Of a stretch of 64,000 nt of DNA, positions 28,398 through 37,319 are shown in pieces; position 1 is the first letter of the stretch; every line of letters begins with the position of its first letter. Source of the stretch: Fulvitalea axinellae (GTDB lineage: Bacteria > Bacteroidota > Bacteroidia > Cytophagales > Cyclobacteriaceae); the NCBI RefSeq assembly GCF_036492835.1, contig NZ_AP025314.1:372001-436000 (forward strand), in the 5' to 3' direction. The translations under genes were made by a program, and so were the position numbers. The notes under the pieces were generated by a model. It was not told the DNA's origin, did no database searches, and saw only the letters and a program-made list of their open reading frames with translations.

Positions 28398-28669
28398 TTA
28401 TTTTAATGGAATATAAACCGTTTTGGTCTGGGAAAAGGTTCTTGGATGTTCGGTTTTCATCCGTATAAATACCGGCTGAGACGATTTCGATACGGGAGTA
28501 ACTAAAAATTATCGAAATGTGCTTTTTGTAAACTGTTGAATTTCAGCAAAGAGAACCTTTAGGTAACTAACGAGTAGAAAAGTAAGCTCTTGATTTTTAG
28601 ATGAAATAAATTGTCTTTTGGCACGTCCCCCTAATAGAAAGAAAGATTTCGTCAACCAATCAGAAGAAG

Positions 28670-30085
28670 ATGACAAGGAAAAGATTTAGCTTTCTGAGTC
28701 TTGCGCTAAGCGTTGTTATGCTCGCCTCTTGCGCCAAACCGAAACAGGAGGGAACCGCGGAGCAGGCAAAAGCCGATTTGTCGGCCTACGCTCCGAAACC
28801 TTACGTGGAGATCCAGCACCCAGAGTGGTCAAAGAATGCGTCTATTTACGAGGTGAATATCCGGCAATTCACACCGGAAGGGACTTTCAAGGCATTCGAG
28901 AGTCACTTGCCCCGCCTTAAGGCCATGGGAGTGGATATCCTTTGGCTGATGCCGATACACCCGATTGGAGAGAAAAACCGCAAGGGCTCTGTCGGTAGCT
29001 ATTATTCGGTAAAGGACTATTACGGAGTGAATCCCGAGTTCGGAACCATGGATGATTTCAAAGCCTTGGTGGACAAAATCCACGGCATGGGCATGCGCGT
29101 TATCATCGACTGGGTTGGCAATCACTCGGCTTGGGACAACCCGCTTGTGGAGCAGCATCCGGAATGGTACACCAAAGACTCGCACGGCAACTACCAGCCT
29201 ACGCCTTGGTACGATTGGTCCGATATCATCGACTTTGATTACGAAAAGCCGGGCATTCGCCAATACATGACCGAAGCGCTCAAATTTTGGGTACGCGAAG
29301 CCGATATCGACGGATACCGTTGCGACGTGGCCGGTTTTATGCCTACGGATTTCTGGGAAAACGCCCGCCGTGAGCTTGACGAGATCAAGCCCGTATTTAT
29401 GTTGGCCGAATGGGAATCGAGAGATTTGCACAAGAAGGCTTTCGATATGACTTACGCTTGGTCTTTGTATCGCGAGATGCACGAAGTGGCGCACGGCAAA
29501 GCCAACCTCGGCGTATTGAACGAGTATATGGCCCACCATGTAAACACGTTCCCGAAAGACGGCTACCGCATGACATTCGTGGACAATCACGACAAAAACT
29601 CGTGGGAGGGAACTCCGTTCAGCATGTTCGGCGACGCCGTGGAGGCTTGTATGGTAATGGCCACTACAGTGGAAGGCATGCCGTTGATCTACAGCGGTCA
29701 GGAAGCCGGACTAGATCGTAAATTGGCTTTCTTCGAAAAAGACCTGATCGACTGGAAAGAGCATCCGTATGCGGACTTCTACACCACAATGCTTCATCTG
29801 AAAAAGAAAAACAAGGCGTTGTGGAACGGCAAGTGGGGTGGTTCCATGATCAAAGTGAATAACGGTAATCCGGAATCGGTGCTTTCGTTTACCCGTGAAA
29901 AAGACGGAGACCAAGTGTTGGTAGTGATCAACTTCTCGAAAAATGCGTTGAAGACATCGCTGAAAAGCGATTTCCACGCCGGCGATTACAAAGAGGTTTT
30001 CACCAAAGCTTCCGCTTCGTTTGACGGAGATGACCAGATTGAGCTGAAACCTTGGGCTTACAAAGTCTATGCGAAAAATAAATAA
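28670..30085 (+). CDS. GH13 alpha-amylase-family lipoprotein
   Basis: 471 residues. A lipoprotein signal ends in LASC (Cys21). The TIM barrel has the four conserved GH13 regions: DWVGNHS (147-153), GYRCDVAG with nucleophile Asp219, AEWES with acid/base Glu247, and FVDNHD with the transition-state Asp308. The C-terminal domain C-like sheet is short. The IYEVNIRQFTPEGTF start is common to periplasmic or surface amylases of Bacteroidota. It probably cuts alpha-1,4-glucans or maltooligosaccharides, attached to a membrane by lipid. It has its own terminator and no starch-utilisation neighbours. Confidence 0.92.
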   Translation: MTRKRFSFLSLALSVVMLASCAKPKQEGTAEQAKADLSAYAPKPYVEIQHPEWSKNASIYEVNIRQFTPEGTFKAFESHLPRLKAMGVDILWLMPIHPIGEKNRKGSVGSYYSVKDYYGVNPEFGTMDDFKALVDKIHGMGMRVIIDWVGNHSAWDNPLVEQHPEWYTKDSHGNYQPTPWYDWSDIIDFDYEKPGIRQYMTEALKFWVREADIDGYRCDVAGFMPTDFWENARRELDEIKPVFMLAEWESRDLHKKAFDMTYAWSLYREMHEVAHGKANLGVLNEYMAHHVNTFPKDGYRMTFVDNHDKNSWEGTPFSMFGDAVEACMVMATTVEGMPLIYSGQEAGLDRKLAFFEKDLIDWKEHPYADFYTTMLHLKKKNKALWNGKWGGSMIKVNNGNPESVLSFTREKDGDQVLVVINFSKNALKTSLKSDFHAGDYKEVFTKASASFDGDDQIELKPWAYKVYAKNK

Positions 30086-30143
30086 GGAGGCTGGAGCTTC
30101 CTTTTAGGAAAATATACACTTGCAACGTGTTCATAAAGAAAAA

Positions 30144-30169
30144 GTCCCGCCAATTTGGCGGGCTTTTTT
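30144..30169 (+). terminator. Intrinsic terminator of the GH13 gene
   Basis: CCCGCCA/TGGCGGG stem with a three-base loop and six T. Confidence 0.9.
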
Positions 30170-30203
30170 GTATAGTCAATCGAATAGTCAAAAAGCGGTT
30201 GGC

Positions 30204-31064
30204 TTAGCCTAATCGGAGTGATTTCAATGATTTGGTATCGGCTATCCACGTTTCCGGAATGTCGCCGTAATACAAACCGAGAATCATTCCAGCCAACATG
30301 CCTCTTGCCGCTGAATCTCCGCCGGCCATAGCGTTTGCGACCATAGCTTCGCGGTAAGATTTATATCGCAGAATCAAGTAAAGCGCACCCGCAAAACCGC
30401 CTGCCACGTCACAGGAAGCGCCGAAAGAATCGATAACCGCTGTGGTGTCGCCATTGGCCAAAGCCTCTTTTACTTTCTCGAATTCCCCGTTTAGCCAATC
30501 GTTCTTCATCTCGGCCAACACTTCCGCGCAAGCGGTTTCCAAATCGGCTCCGGCGATTACGGCGTAAGCCATTCTCGCAAAGAATTCGGCGGAAGCCAAT
30601 ACCTTCGGATGATTATGGGTAAGCTTGGTTTGTTCGATGGACAATCGAACGCCTTCCCCTTCCGGGTATTTCGCCAAAATAGGCGCTATGCGTGACGCGC
30701 CGGCCAAATCGCTGGAATGCGAACCGTAGTCTTTTCCTTTTTCGAAATACGCCAAGGATTTGTTGGTGGCGTTGTCCATGTATCCGTCGTAGCCAGACAT
30801 ATAAGTTGTCCAAGCTTTACGGAAACCGTCAAGGTCGAATCCGTTATGCTTTTCGATATACTTTGCCAACAGTACGGTCTGGTCGCCGTAATGCGTGTGC
30901 TCGCCTTTGTGTCTGTTTTTATGATAAGAACCCGGTATCGGCTCGCTGACCTCGTCGTAAATTCCGAAATGCGTTTTGATCGCTTCGGTATCGTATACCC
31001 AGTGGCACCCCAAAACAAAAGCGTCAGCCGTGAGCGCACCGATTAATAAGTTTTTCTTTTCCAT
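30204..31064 (-). CDS. ADP-ribosylglycohydrolase-like protein with altered metal site
   Basis: 286 residues, the normal size of the ADP-ribosylglycohydrolase (COG1397/ARH) fold, all helical. N-terminal GALTADAFVLGCHWVYD and C-terminal AMAGGDSAARGMLAGMILG match the family frame. In active ARH enzymes the C-terminal motif is GGDxDT with two Asp ligands for magnesium; here the second is Ala (GGDSAA). The other site reads HYGDQT in place of DDT/S. It may be a member of the crystallin-J1-like subgroup. Activity on ADP-ribose adducts is therefore uncertain. It lies alone between terminators. Confidence 0.8.
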   Translation of the reverse strand: MEKKNLLIGALTADAFVLGCHWVYDTEAIKTHFGIYDEVSEPIPGSYHKNRHKGEHTHYGDQTVLLAKYIEKHNGFDLDGFRKAWTTYMSGYDGYMDNATNKSLAYFEKGKDYGSHSSDLAGASRIAPILAKYPEGEGVRLSIEQTKLTHNHPKVLASAEFFARMAYAVIAGADLETACAEVLAEMKNDWLNGEFEKVKEALANGDTTAVIDSFGASCDVAGGFAGALYLILRYKSYREAMVANAMAGGDSAARGMLAGMILGLYYGDIPETWIADTKSLKSLRLG

Positions 31065-31217
31065 AAAGCTATCGTTGTCAGAGATGTCGGTTCGGATTTC
31101 TTTTAGTGTACTTGGGCTGTGGCAAAAAGTTGTTGGGATTCGGTTGAGATTTTTCTAAAAATCTTAATTGGAGCGAAATAGAAGCTTTTCGAGCATTCTG
31201 AATAGCTTTCTGGGTAC

Positions 31218-31264
31218 AAAAAAACGCTGATTCTTACGGAGCGTATCCGTCAAAATCAGCGTTT
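31218..31264 (-). terminator. Intrinsic terminator after tmRNA
   Basis: On the minus strand AAACGCTGATT pairs with AATCAGCGTTT across a 20-base loop, followed by a T-run. It lies about 18 bases beyond the tmRNA 3' end. Confidence 0.88.
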
Positions 31265-31281
31265 GGAGTTTCTCTTTGAAG

Positions 31282-31655
31282 TGGAGCCGGCGGGAATCGA
31301 ACCCGCGTCCAGATAAGGTATCAAGTACGCTTTCTACATGCTTAGTATCAGTGAGGTTTTCGAAGAAGACCGGACCTGAGACTCATCCATTGGGCTTCCC
31401 TTATTCACGATTAATCTTACCGTTGCGTCATGACACCCGCACCGGCCAGACCCGCGGGGTTGAATGCCGTAGTTAGATTAAGCGGGCAGGTCAGAGGCTT
31501 AATCTGGCAATTATGACTGTCTAATTCTAAATTAGGCGGCCATGGCGTAGTTAGTTTCGCCAATTATAATTTGAACGTTTTATTTACGGGAAATACGTAC
31601 AACTCCCGGCATGCTTACGCCCCAATCGCTCTTACTGTCAAAACCGGTCGGCCCC
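31282..31655 (-). ncRNA. ssrA: tmRNA (transfer-messenger RNA)
   Basis: The 5' end GGGGCCG at 31655 pairs with the 3' CGGCTCC, followed by an A discriminator and an encoded CCA ending at 31282. The T-arm GCGGGTTCGATTCCCGC is intact. The tag reading frame is at 31561-31532: GGC GAA ACT AAC TAC GCC ATG GCC GCC TAA, giving GETNYAMAA. The Gly resume codon and AA ending are usual for Bacteroidota. The length of about 374 nt is normal. With SmpB it rescues stalled ribosomes and marks products for proteolysis. Confidence 0.97.
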
Positions 31656-31681
31656 AGTAACTGCCAAAAAGGGCAAGGGCA

Positions 31682-31689
31682 CAAAGGTA
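31682..31689 (-). promoter_or_regulatory. -7 box TACCTTTG of the tmRNA gene
   Basis: Exact TAnnTTTG on the minus strand, 27 bases before the mature 5' end, leaving about 20 bases of leader for RNase P to remove. No clear -33 TTTG was found. Confidence 0.6.
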
Positions 31690-31871
31690 AGGAATAAAGA
31701 TGGAATATAAAAACCCCTCTCAAATAGCCCAAAACGCCATTTTTTCCCCTTTCGGAAATTTTACGAAAAAAAAATCTTTTTTTTTCGCTAGTCGAGGTTA
31801 CCTTTATGCCATCTGCTGTATTAACCAGTAGATCATAACACAATTTTATTCATACCTGCTTAAAGTTTGCG

Positions 31872-31900
31872 AGAAGACCTCTTAAATGGAGAGGTCTTCT
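31872..31900. other. Perfect 11-bp inverted repeat in the ssrA upstream gap
   Basis: AGAAGACCTCT and its complement flank a seven-base loop, without a strong T-tract. The gap 31690-31999 otherwise holds AT-rich sequence, long A/T runs and the terminator at 31935; no gene was seen. Confidence 0.6.
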
Positions 31901-31934
31901 TTCACTTTATAGCCTTTTTTTTTTGGCTTTCCCA

Positions 31935-31977
31935 TAAAAAAACGGAAGCCTTTTTTATCGATTAGCTCCCGTTTTTT
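31935..31977. terminator. Terminator after the outer-membrane protein gene
   Basis: AAAAAACGGAAGC pairs with GCTCCCGTTTTTT around a loop of about 15 bases. T-runs occur on both strands, so it can end minus-strand transcription from 32000-33055. Confidence 0.7.
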
Positions 31978-31999
31978 TCGGTCTTGTGTTTCGTTCAAA

Positions 32000-33055
32000 T
32001 CATCGGGGCAATCCCACTCCAATTCCCACATTAAAATTGCTGTAACGGCTCAAAGTGTACCCAGCGTCGATGGACACGTAGCCAAAATCCAACGTAGCGC
32101 CTCCGGCGAAGCCGAAACTTCCGCCCCGGTAATCCGCTTTGGCGGGATTGCGGTAGGTGAGAATGAAATTCGGATTGATTTCGTGAGTGTATTCCCCGTA
32201 AAGTTCCGCATCGGCGAAGAAGAAGGAATAATCGGCCAGAAGGTAAAGCGTCAGGATATTCCAGGTTTTGGATCCGACAATCTGGAAAGTTACGTTACTG
32301 CTTTTGGTTCCGGCGTAGTGTCGCGGACCGTTTGCAGTAAGCGGGCTTTCCTCAAGCGCCCATTCGTTGCGGGTATAGGAAAACCCCAAAAAGGCCGAGA
32401 CATCCAGTGGCGCCTTGCCTCTCAGCGGTTCTATTTCGGTGAAATTATGCAGGAAGCCCACGCCCCAAGTGTAGGTTCGCCATTCGTCTTCTCCTATCCA
32501 AGGAGAAAATCTCACCTTCACCTCCAGCGATTGTAACAATCCGACTTCGGCCTGAATCAGCCCAATCGGCATAATGCGTGAACCGAATGCCCGTTTTGGA
32601 TCGAAGCCAGTTGGGACGTTTACCGTTCCGCGGTCCTCTACCGGATTTCCAGCGTTAGGGAACGTTGTGGAATAGGAATAAGTGGGCGTAGTGCCTTCCC
32701 ATTGGCTTCGGCCGAAAATCGTTGGCGCTTCGTTATTGGGGAGATTATTGGCCGTCAGGGCTTCGTATTGGCTTTCCACAAAGTCAAAAGTCATCAGCTT
32801 CGATGGCATAAATGTGACGTTGCCGATCACTCTTATTTTCCATTCGAGCGGTTTTTTCGCCTTGGCGGAGTTTACCCAAGCGTTGCCTGGCGCGAAGCCG
32901 AAGAGCTTGGCGGCCGGCCTCATGTAATGTTCGAAATAAGTGTTGGTGTTTTCAACGCCGGTTACCAGCATCTGGTCCACGTTGACGTGTTGGCCGACGG
33001 CGGGCAGGGCCCACATCGCAAACGTCGCCAAAAAAACATGTTTGAGTTTTCGCAT
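32000..33055 (-). CDS. Outer-membrane beta-barrel protein (DUF6588-like)
   Basis: 351 residues with a signal peptide cleaved after AVGQ (about residue 21). The mature protein is all beta with alternating hydrophobic strands and ends GIGVGLPR. Early residues NTYFEHYMRPAAKLFG resemble the DUF6588 family of Bacteroidota outer-membrane proteins; that family name is my recollection. The role is unknown; the related proteins are channel-like or structural barrels. Single gene with its own terminator. Confidence 0.7.
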   Translation of the reverse strand: MRKLKHVFLATFAMWALPAVGQHVNVDQMLVTGVENTNTYFEHYMRPAAKLFGFAPGNAWVNSAKAKKPLEWKIRVIGNVTFMPSKLMTFDFVESQYEALTANNLPNNEAPTIFGRSQWEGTTPTYSYSTTFPNAGNPVEDRGTVNVPTGFDPKRAFGSRIMPIGLIQAEVGLLQSLEVKVRFSPWIGEDEWRTYTWGVGFLHNFTEIEPLRGKAPLDVSAFLGFSYTRNEWALEESPLTANGPRHYAGTKSSNVTFQIVGSKTWNILTLYLLADYSFFFADAELYGEYTHEINPNFILTYRNPAKADYRGGSFGFAGGATLDFGYVSIDAGYTLSRYSNFNVGIGVGLPR

Positions 33056-33252
33056 TCCCTTTCCCCCTCGTTTTCCGCGCTTTGGCGCACGGGTTTATAA
33101 GTCCCGACAATTCACCTATAAACAAAATCAATGGATCAAAATGTTCAAGTCAGGACTGTTTTTTCGGTTGAATTTGGATATTTGCGACAAGTGTTTCCTG
33201 TTTGCGGAATGCGCCAAACTCAGAATTTTAAACCCGAATAACAATATTTAGA

Positions 33253-33885
33253 ATGTCACTCGTAGGAAAAAAAGCGCCTTTGTTTAAGGCTCCTGCCGTT
33301 ATCAACGGCGAAGAAATCGTTCAGGACTTCTCATTGGAGCAGTTCATAGGCGAAAAGGAAGTTGTTTTCTTCTTTTACCCCAAAGACTTCACTTTCGTTT
33401 GCCCTACCGAAATTCTCGCTTTCCAGGAAAAACTCGCTGAGTTTGAGAAGCGCGGCGTTGCCGTTGTAGGTGCGTCTACAGACACAGAGGAGACTCATCT
33501 CGCTTGGTTGCTCACTGCCCGTGACAACGGAGGCATCGAAGGCGTAACTTACCCGTTGGTAGCCGACGTATCGAAGACCATCGCCAACAACTACGGCGTT
33601 TTGGCCGGTGACTGGAACTACAGCGAAGAAGGCGAGCTCGTTTTCGAAGGTGCGCCGATCGCTTACCGCGGTACTTTCCTGATCGACAAAGCCGGTATCG
33701 TTCGTCACGAAACCGTGAACGACTTCCCGCTTGGACGTAACATCGACGAGATGATCCGTTTGGTGGACGCTCTTCACCACGTTGAGAAGCACGGCGAAGT
33801 TTGCCCGGCTAACTGGGAAGAAGGAAAAGAGGCTATGGAAGCTACTCGCGAAGGCGTTTCTAGCTACCTTTCGTCGAACAAATAA
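33253..33885 (+). CDS. Typical 2-Cys peroxiredoxin
   Basis: 210 residues. Peroxidatic Cys50 lies in FYPKDFTFVCPTE, with the Thr and the family Pro in place. Resolving Cys184 lies in GEVCPANW. The protein ends SSYLSSNK, with no C-terminal YF motif, so it is of the robust bacterial type. It reduces hydrogen peroxide and organic peroxides; the reductant (thioredoxin or AhpF) is not encoded nearby. Codon use looks like that of a highly expressed gene. A terminator follows at once. Confidence 0.95.
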   Translation: MSLVGKKAPLFKAPAVINGEEIVQDFSLEQFIGEKEVVFFFYPKDFTFVCPTEILAFQEKLAEFEKRGVAVVGASTDTEETHLAWLLTARDNGGIEGVTYPLVADVSKTIANNYGVLAGDWNYSEEGELVFEGAPIAYRGTFLIDKAGIVRHETVNDFPLGRNIDEMIRLVDALHHVEKHGEVCPANWEEGKEAMEATREGVSSYLSSNK

Positions 33886-33922
33886 GAGAGTCCCGGCTTT
33901 ACGGCCGAAGATTTTAATGCAG

Positions 33923-33962
33923 AAAAACGCCTTTCCGGTAATTTGCGGGAAGGCGTTTTTTA
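33923..33962 (+). terminator. Intrinsic terminator of the peroxiredoxin gene
   Basis: AAAAACGCCTTTCC pairs with GGAAGGCGTTTTT, followed by more T. Confidence 0.92.
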
Positions 33963-33972
33963 TTTTTAGCGG

Positions 33973-34012
33973 GTCCGGGTATGCCTGAATTGTCCGGGTA
34001 TGCTTATTTTTG
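33973..34012 (+). promoter_or_regulatory. Two 12-bp direct repeats and a -7 box upstream of waaA
   Basis: GTCCGGGTATGC occurs at 33973-33984 and again at 33992-34003 (period 19). TATTTTTG at 34005-34012 fits the TAnnTTTG -7 box. The repeats sit where an activator or the -33 region would be. Confidence 0.5.
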
Positions 34013-34064
34013 GGGAAATTTCTGGGTCGGAAAGTTTTTTGGCTCAGGTCGATAAGATCAGACC

Positions 34065-35324
34065 ATGACGATTTCAAAAATTGTATATAACGTAGCCATG
34101 GGGGCAATGGCCGCGGGTGTCCGTGTGGGTGTTTTGTTTAGCCCGAAGACAAAACAGTTTGTCGAAGGGCGGAAAGGTTTGCTGGACAATCTGCGCAAGG
34201 AGTTTTCGGGCAATGAAAGTCCGCTCGCTTGGTTCCACTGCGCCTCTTTGGGGGAGTTTGAACAGGCCCGGCCCGTAATGGAGATGTTCAGAAAAGAATA
34301 TCCCGACTATAAAATCGTGCTGACTTTCTTTTCCCCGTCGGGTTACGAGGTCAGGAAAAACTATGAGGGAGCGGACTATATCTGCTACCTGCCTTTGGAT
34401 AGCGGAAGCAACGCCAAAGCGTTTCTCGACGCTATAAATCCGTCGATCGTGTTTTTTGTCAAATACGAATTCTGGTACCATTACTTCTCGGAAATCAAGC
34501 GCAGGAATATCCCGATGATATTGTTCTCCGCCATTTTCAGAAAAAGCCAACCGTTTTTCAAAGCTTACGGCTCCTTGCACAGAGAAATGCTGGATTGTAT
34601 CACGAAAATTTTCGTGCAGGATTCGGACTCAATTGCTTTATTGAAGAAAATTGGAAAGACCGAAGCCCAAGAAGCCGGAGATACCCGGTTTGACAGGGTA
34701 AGCGCCGTTTGCGCTGAAGCGAAAAGGGTTCCTTTGGTGGAAAGCTTCAAAGGCGATAGCAGACTGATGGTAATCGGCAGTAGTTGGCTTTCGGATATGA
34801 AAGTGCTCTATCGGTTGATTAATCAGGAATACGAGAACCTGAAGTTTGTGATTGCGCCGCATAACCTGAAAGAGGCGGAAATGCAGACGATGGAAAAATC
34901 GATCCGTAGGCGAACAATACGCTTTTCCGAAGCCGATTCGAATAGCGTAAGGCGTTCCCAAGTCATGATTATCGATAACTTCGGGATGTTGTCTTCCATT
35001 TACCGTTACGCGGATTTCTCGTATATCGGCGGTTCCTTTAACAAAGGATTGCACAACACGCTGGAAGCGGCGACATTTGGCGCCCCGATTTTCTTTGGAA
35101 ATGACGAAACGAACGCCAAGTTCAAAGAAGCGAAAGCTTTGGTGGCTTGCGGTGGCGCTTTCGAAATTGCGGATTCGGATGAATTGAAAAAGAAATTCGA
35201 CGAGGTTTTCGAAGACGAGAAGGCCAGGGAAGAGGCGGCGACGGCTTCAGCGGATTATGTGGCCCAAAACACCGGAGCCAGCGAAATGATTATTGACTAT
35301 ACAAGAAAGCTTTTAGCCAGATGA
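34065..35324 (+). CDS. waaA: 3-deoxy-D-manno-octulosonic acid (Kdo) transferase
   Basis: 419 residues, the normal length for WaaA/KdtA (GT30). An N-terminal membrane anchor is followed by the catalytic motif HCASLGEFEQARP with the conserved Glu, then FFSPSGYE and, in the C-terminal Rossmann half, AGDTRFDRV and GSFNKGLHNTLEAA. It transfers Kdo from CMP-Kdo to lipid A precursor at the inner membrane. Its stop overlaps the rsgA start by four bases (ATGA), so the pair is co-translated. Confidence 0.94.
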   Translation: MTISKIVYNVAMGAMAAGVRVGVLFSPKTKQFVEGRKGLLDNLRKEFSGNESPLAWFHCASLGEFEQARPVMEMFRKEYPDYKIVLTFFSPSGYEVRKNYEGADYICYLPLDSGSNAKAFLDAINPSIVFFVKYEFWYHYFSEIKRRNIPMILFSAIFRKSQPFFKAYGSLHREMLDCITKIFVQDSDSIALLKKIGKTEAQEAGDTRFDRVSAVCAEAKRVPLVESFKGDSRLMVIGSSWLSDMKVLYRLINQEYENLKFVIAPHNLKEAEMQTMEKSIRRRTIRFSEADSNSVRRSQVMIIDNFGMLSSIYRYADFSYIGGSFNKGLHNTLEAATFGAPIFFGNDETNAKFKEAKALVACGGAFEIADSDELKKKFDEVFEDEKAREEAATASADYVAQNTGASEMIIDYTRKLLAR

Positions 35325-36247
35325 TGGAAGGATTGGTTTTGCGTTCGACGGGATCGTGGTATGAGGTGGAAACCGCCGCCGGCGATGTTTATAATTGCCG
35401 TTTGCGCGGTAAGTTCAAGATAAAAGGGCTGAAAGTGACCAATCCTATCGCCGTGGGCGACCGGGTGAAGTTTGAGCTTGAGGATTCGGAGGAGCAGACT
35501 GGCGTGATCCAGAATATTGTTCCGCGCGAGAATTACATTATCAGACAATCGAGCCGTAAGGTTCATTACGGACACATCATCGCGGCGAATCTTGATCAAG
35601 CCATTTTGGTCGTGACACTGGTGATGCCGAGAACGTCTTTCGGCTTTATCGACCGTTTTCTGGTTTCGGCCGAGTCTTACCACGTACCGGCGGTATTGGC
35701 TTTCAACAAAAGCGATCTGCTGGAAGAGGAGGACAAAGAGTACCAAAGCCAAGTAATGGCCATGTACGAGCGGATCGGTTACAAATGCGTGGAAATATCG
35801 GCGCTGGAAGGAACGGGCGTGGAGGACTTCGAAAAAATGCTGAAAGGAAAAGTCTCGCTTTTGGCCGGCCATTCGGGCGTGGGAAAATCGACGCTGACCA
35901 ACCGCATCGATCCGGAAATTGGCCAGCGTACGGCCGAGATCTCGCAGTTCGCCAACAAAGGCGTGCATACGACCACTTTCGCCGAGATGTTTAAGCTGGA
36001 AGAGGGAACTTATCTGATCGATACGCCGGGAATTAAGGAATTGGCGCTGTTTGAGTTTAAAAGCGAAGACATTGCGCAATATTTCCCGGAGATGAGAGAA
36101 TATGCGTCCGAATGCCGTTTTCATAACTGTACCCACGACCATGAGCCCGGTTGCGCCGTGCGGAAAGCCGTAAAAGCTGGCAAAATCTCGCTCACAAGAT
36201 TCGACAGCTACATGAGCATGCTCAAAGGCGATGACAATAGAAGATAG
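35321..36247 (+). CDS. rsgA: Ribosome small-subunit biogenesis GTPase RsgA
   Basis: 308 residues. An N-terminal OB fold (about 1-75) is followed by a circularly permuted GTPase domain: G4 NKSDL (129-133) comes before the P-loop GHSGVGKST (183-191) and DTPG. The C-terminal zinc motif is CRFHNCTHDHEPGC. RsgA matures the 30S subunit and is stimulated by ribosomes. It overlaps waaA by four bases; a terminator follows. Confidence 0.95.
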   Translation: MMEGLVLRSTGSWYEVETAAGDVYNCRLRGKFKIKGLKVTNPIAVGDRVKFELEDSEEQTGVIQNIVPRENYIIRQSSRKVHYGHIIAANLDQAILVVTLVMPRTSFGFIDRFLVSAESYHVPAVLAFNKSDLLEEEDKEYQSQVMAMYERIGYKCVEISALEGTGVEDFEKMLKGKVSLLAGHSGVGKSTLTNRIDPEIGQRTAEISQFANKGVHTTTFAEMFKLEEGTYLIDTPGIKELALFEFKSEDIAQYFPEMREYASECRFHNCTHDHEPGCAVRKAVKAGKISLTRFDSYMSMLKGDDNRR

Positions 36248-36291
36248 TCTCTGGACGATCTATTTTTACGCTTTACGCTTTAAAATATTTG

Positions 36292-36317
36292 AACCAACTC
36301 TAGCCGGTTGGTTTTTT
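36292..36317 (+). terminator. Intrinsic terminator of waaA-rsgA
   Basis: AACCAAC/GTTGGTT stem with an eight-base loop and a T-run. Confidence 0.82.
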
Positions 36318-36331
36318 GTTTTTGCGAAAGC

Positions 36332-36673
36332 ATGAAGAATAGAAAAGTGGAATTGGCCTTGCGTTCCGTCAGCGGTTTTGCCTTGGCGGTGATCGGCGTA
36401 AACGCTTCGATTCGTTTTTTTTCTGAAATGGAATCAGACCGTTTCGCTATCGTATTGGCTATTTTGGCGCTGGGTTCCGCTTCGTTATTATTTCTGAACA
36501 GAAAAAAGCGATTGGCCAGCGTAGCCGGTTTTTTGGCTTTGGGAGGGGAGTTGTTTTTCGGCGATGGAGTTTCGTTGCCGGTTTTGGTGTTTTTGCTTTT
36601 CGCCTTGGCCTATGTGTTCAGGGAAAAAACAAGCCGGAAACCCTCCGCGAACGGACGGAGAATTTCCGGCTAG
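36332..36673 (+). CDS. Small membrane protein, unknown
   Basis: 113 residues from the ATG at 36332 (an upstream start at 36308 lies inside the terminator and is unlikely). Three or four hydrophobic segments are visible, with short basic loops (NRKKRL) and a basic C-terminus (REKTSRKPSANGRRISG). No family recognised. It lies just after the rsgA terminator and converges with the next gene, whose stop is five bases away. Moderate confidence that it is expressed. Confidence 0.5.
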   Translation: MKNRKVELALRSVSGFALAVIGVNASIRFFSEMESDRFAIVLAILALGSASLLFLNRKKRLASVAGFLALGGELFFGDGVSLPVLVFLLFALAYVFREKTSRKPSANGRRISG

Positions 36674-36677
36674 CCGA

Positions 36678-37313
36678 TTAATAAAGCCAAGAAGCGAAAC
36701 GACGGAAAGTTCCCAGAACGTGTTCCGTGCCTGGATTTTTCCCGATTTCGAATCCTTTTGATAAATATTTGTTCAGCTTTTCGGGTAGGTTGTTTCTCTT
36801 GCCGAAAATTCTATTCGTAAGAGGGCCGAAAAGATAATTCAAAACCAGACCCGAGAAGAAAGAGATCGCCGTGTAAGTGGCGTTTAGTTCAAGACGCAAA
36901 TCGCTGGTGAAATACGTGATCAGAATTCCGGGCAAAATGAACAAAGCGAACCGGAACCAAAGCACCGCGCCTTCTTCGTAAAAGTTCTTGGTCCGAACGC
37001 CCACTGCCCAAACGGCAAGCATTTCCACGAGCCGGGCCAAAAGCACAGCGAATGTCACGTTCCAGAAAATTCCCCGATAATCCGGCGACAATTGCGTCGC
37101 CCAGATCAAAAGGGCGATTTTTCCCACGGAAAGCACCGAATGCGTCCATTCCGCCTTTTTCCCTCTCGGCAATTGGCAAACTGCCTTTTCGAAGTGATCT
37201 TTCACGCCCCATTTCGACACCGAGGCGCTGGATTTCGTCTTAAAAAGTTTGACCGTGACCGGATGGCCGTCGGCTTTTCCGCCTCCGAAGGCGCAGTTTC
37301 CGTCTTTGCTCAT
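36678..37313 (-). CDS. Hypothetical integral membrane protein
   Basis: 211 residues. A basic soluble N-terminus (about 1-55) precedes four membrane segments (about 60-170) and an amphipathic tail. I do not recognise the family. It begins six bases downstream of the second yitT-type gene on the same strand, so the two form an operon, and it may work with that protein in the inner membrane. Confidence 0.7.
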   Translation of the reverse strand: MSKDGNCAFGGGKADGHPVTVKLFKTKSSASVSKWGVKDHFEKAVCQLPRGKKAEWTHSVLSVGKIALLIWATQLSPDYRGIFWNVTFAVLLARLVEMLAVWAVGVRTKNFYEEGAVLWFRFALFILPGILITYFTSDLRLELNATYTAISFFSGLVLNYLFGPLTNRIFGKRNNLPEKLNKYLSKGFEIGKNPGTEHVLGTFRRFASWLY

Positions 37314-37319
37314 GAAAAA

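Noticed and set aside
31276..31476. Short plus-strand frame over the tmRNA
   Set aside because: It runs through the tmRNA tRNA-like end on the opposite strand and starts at TTG; the RNA gene explains the sequence.
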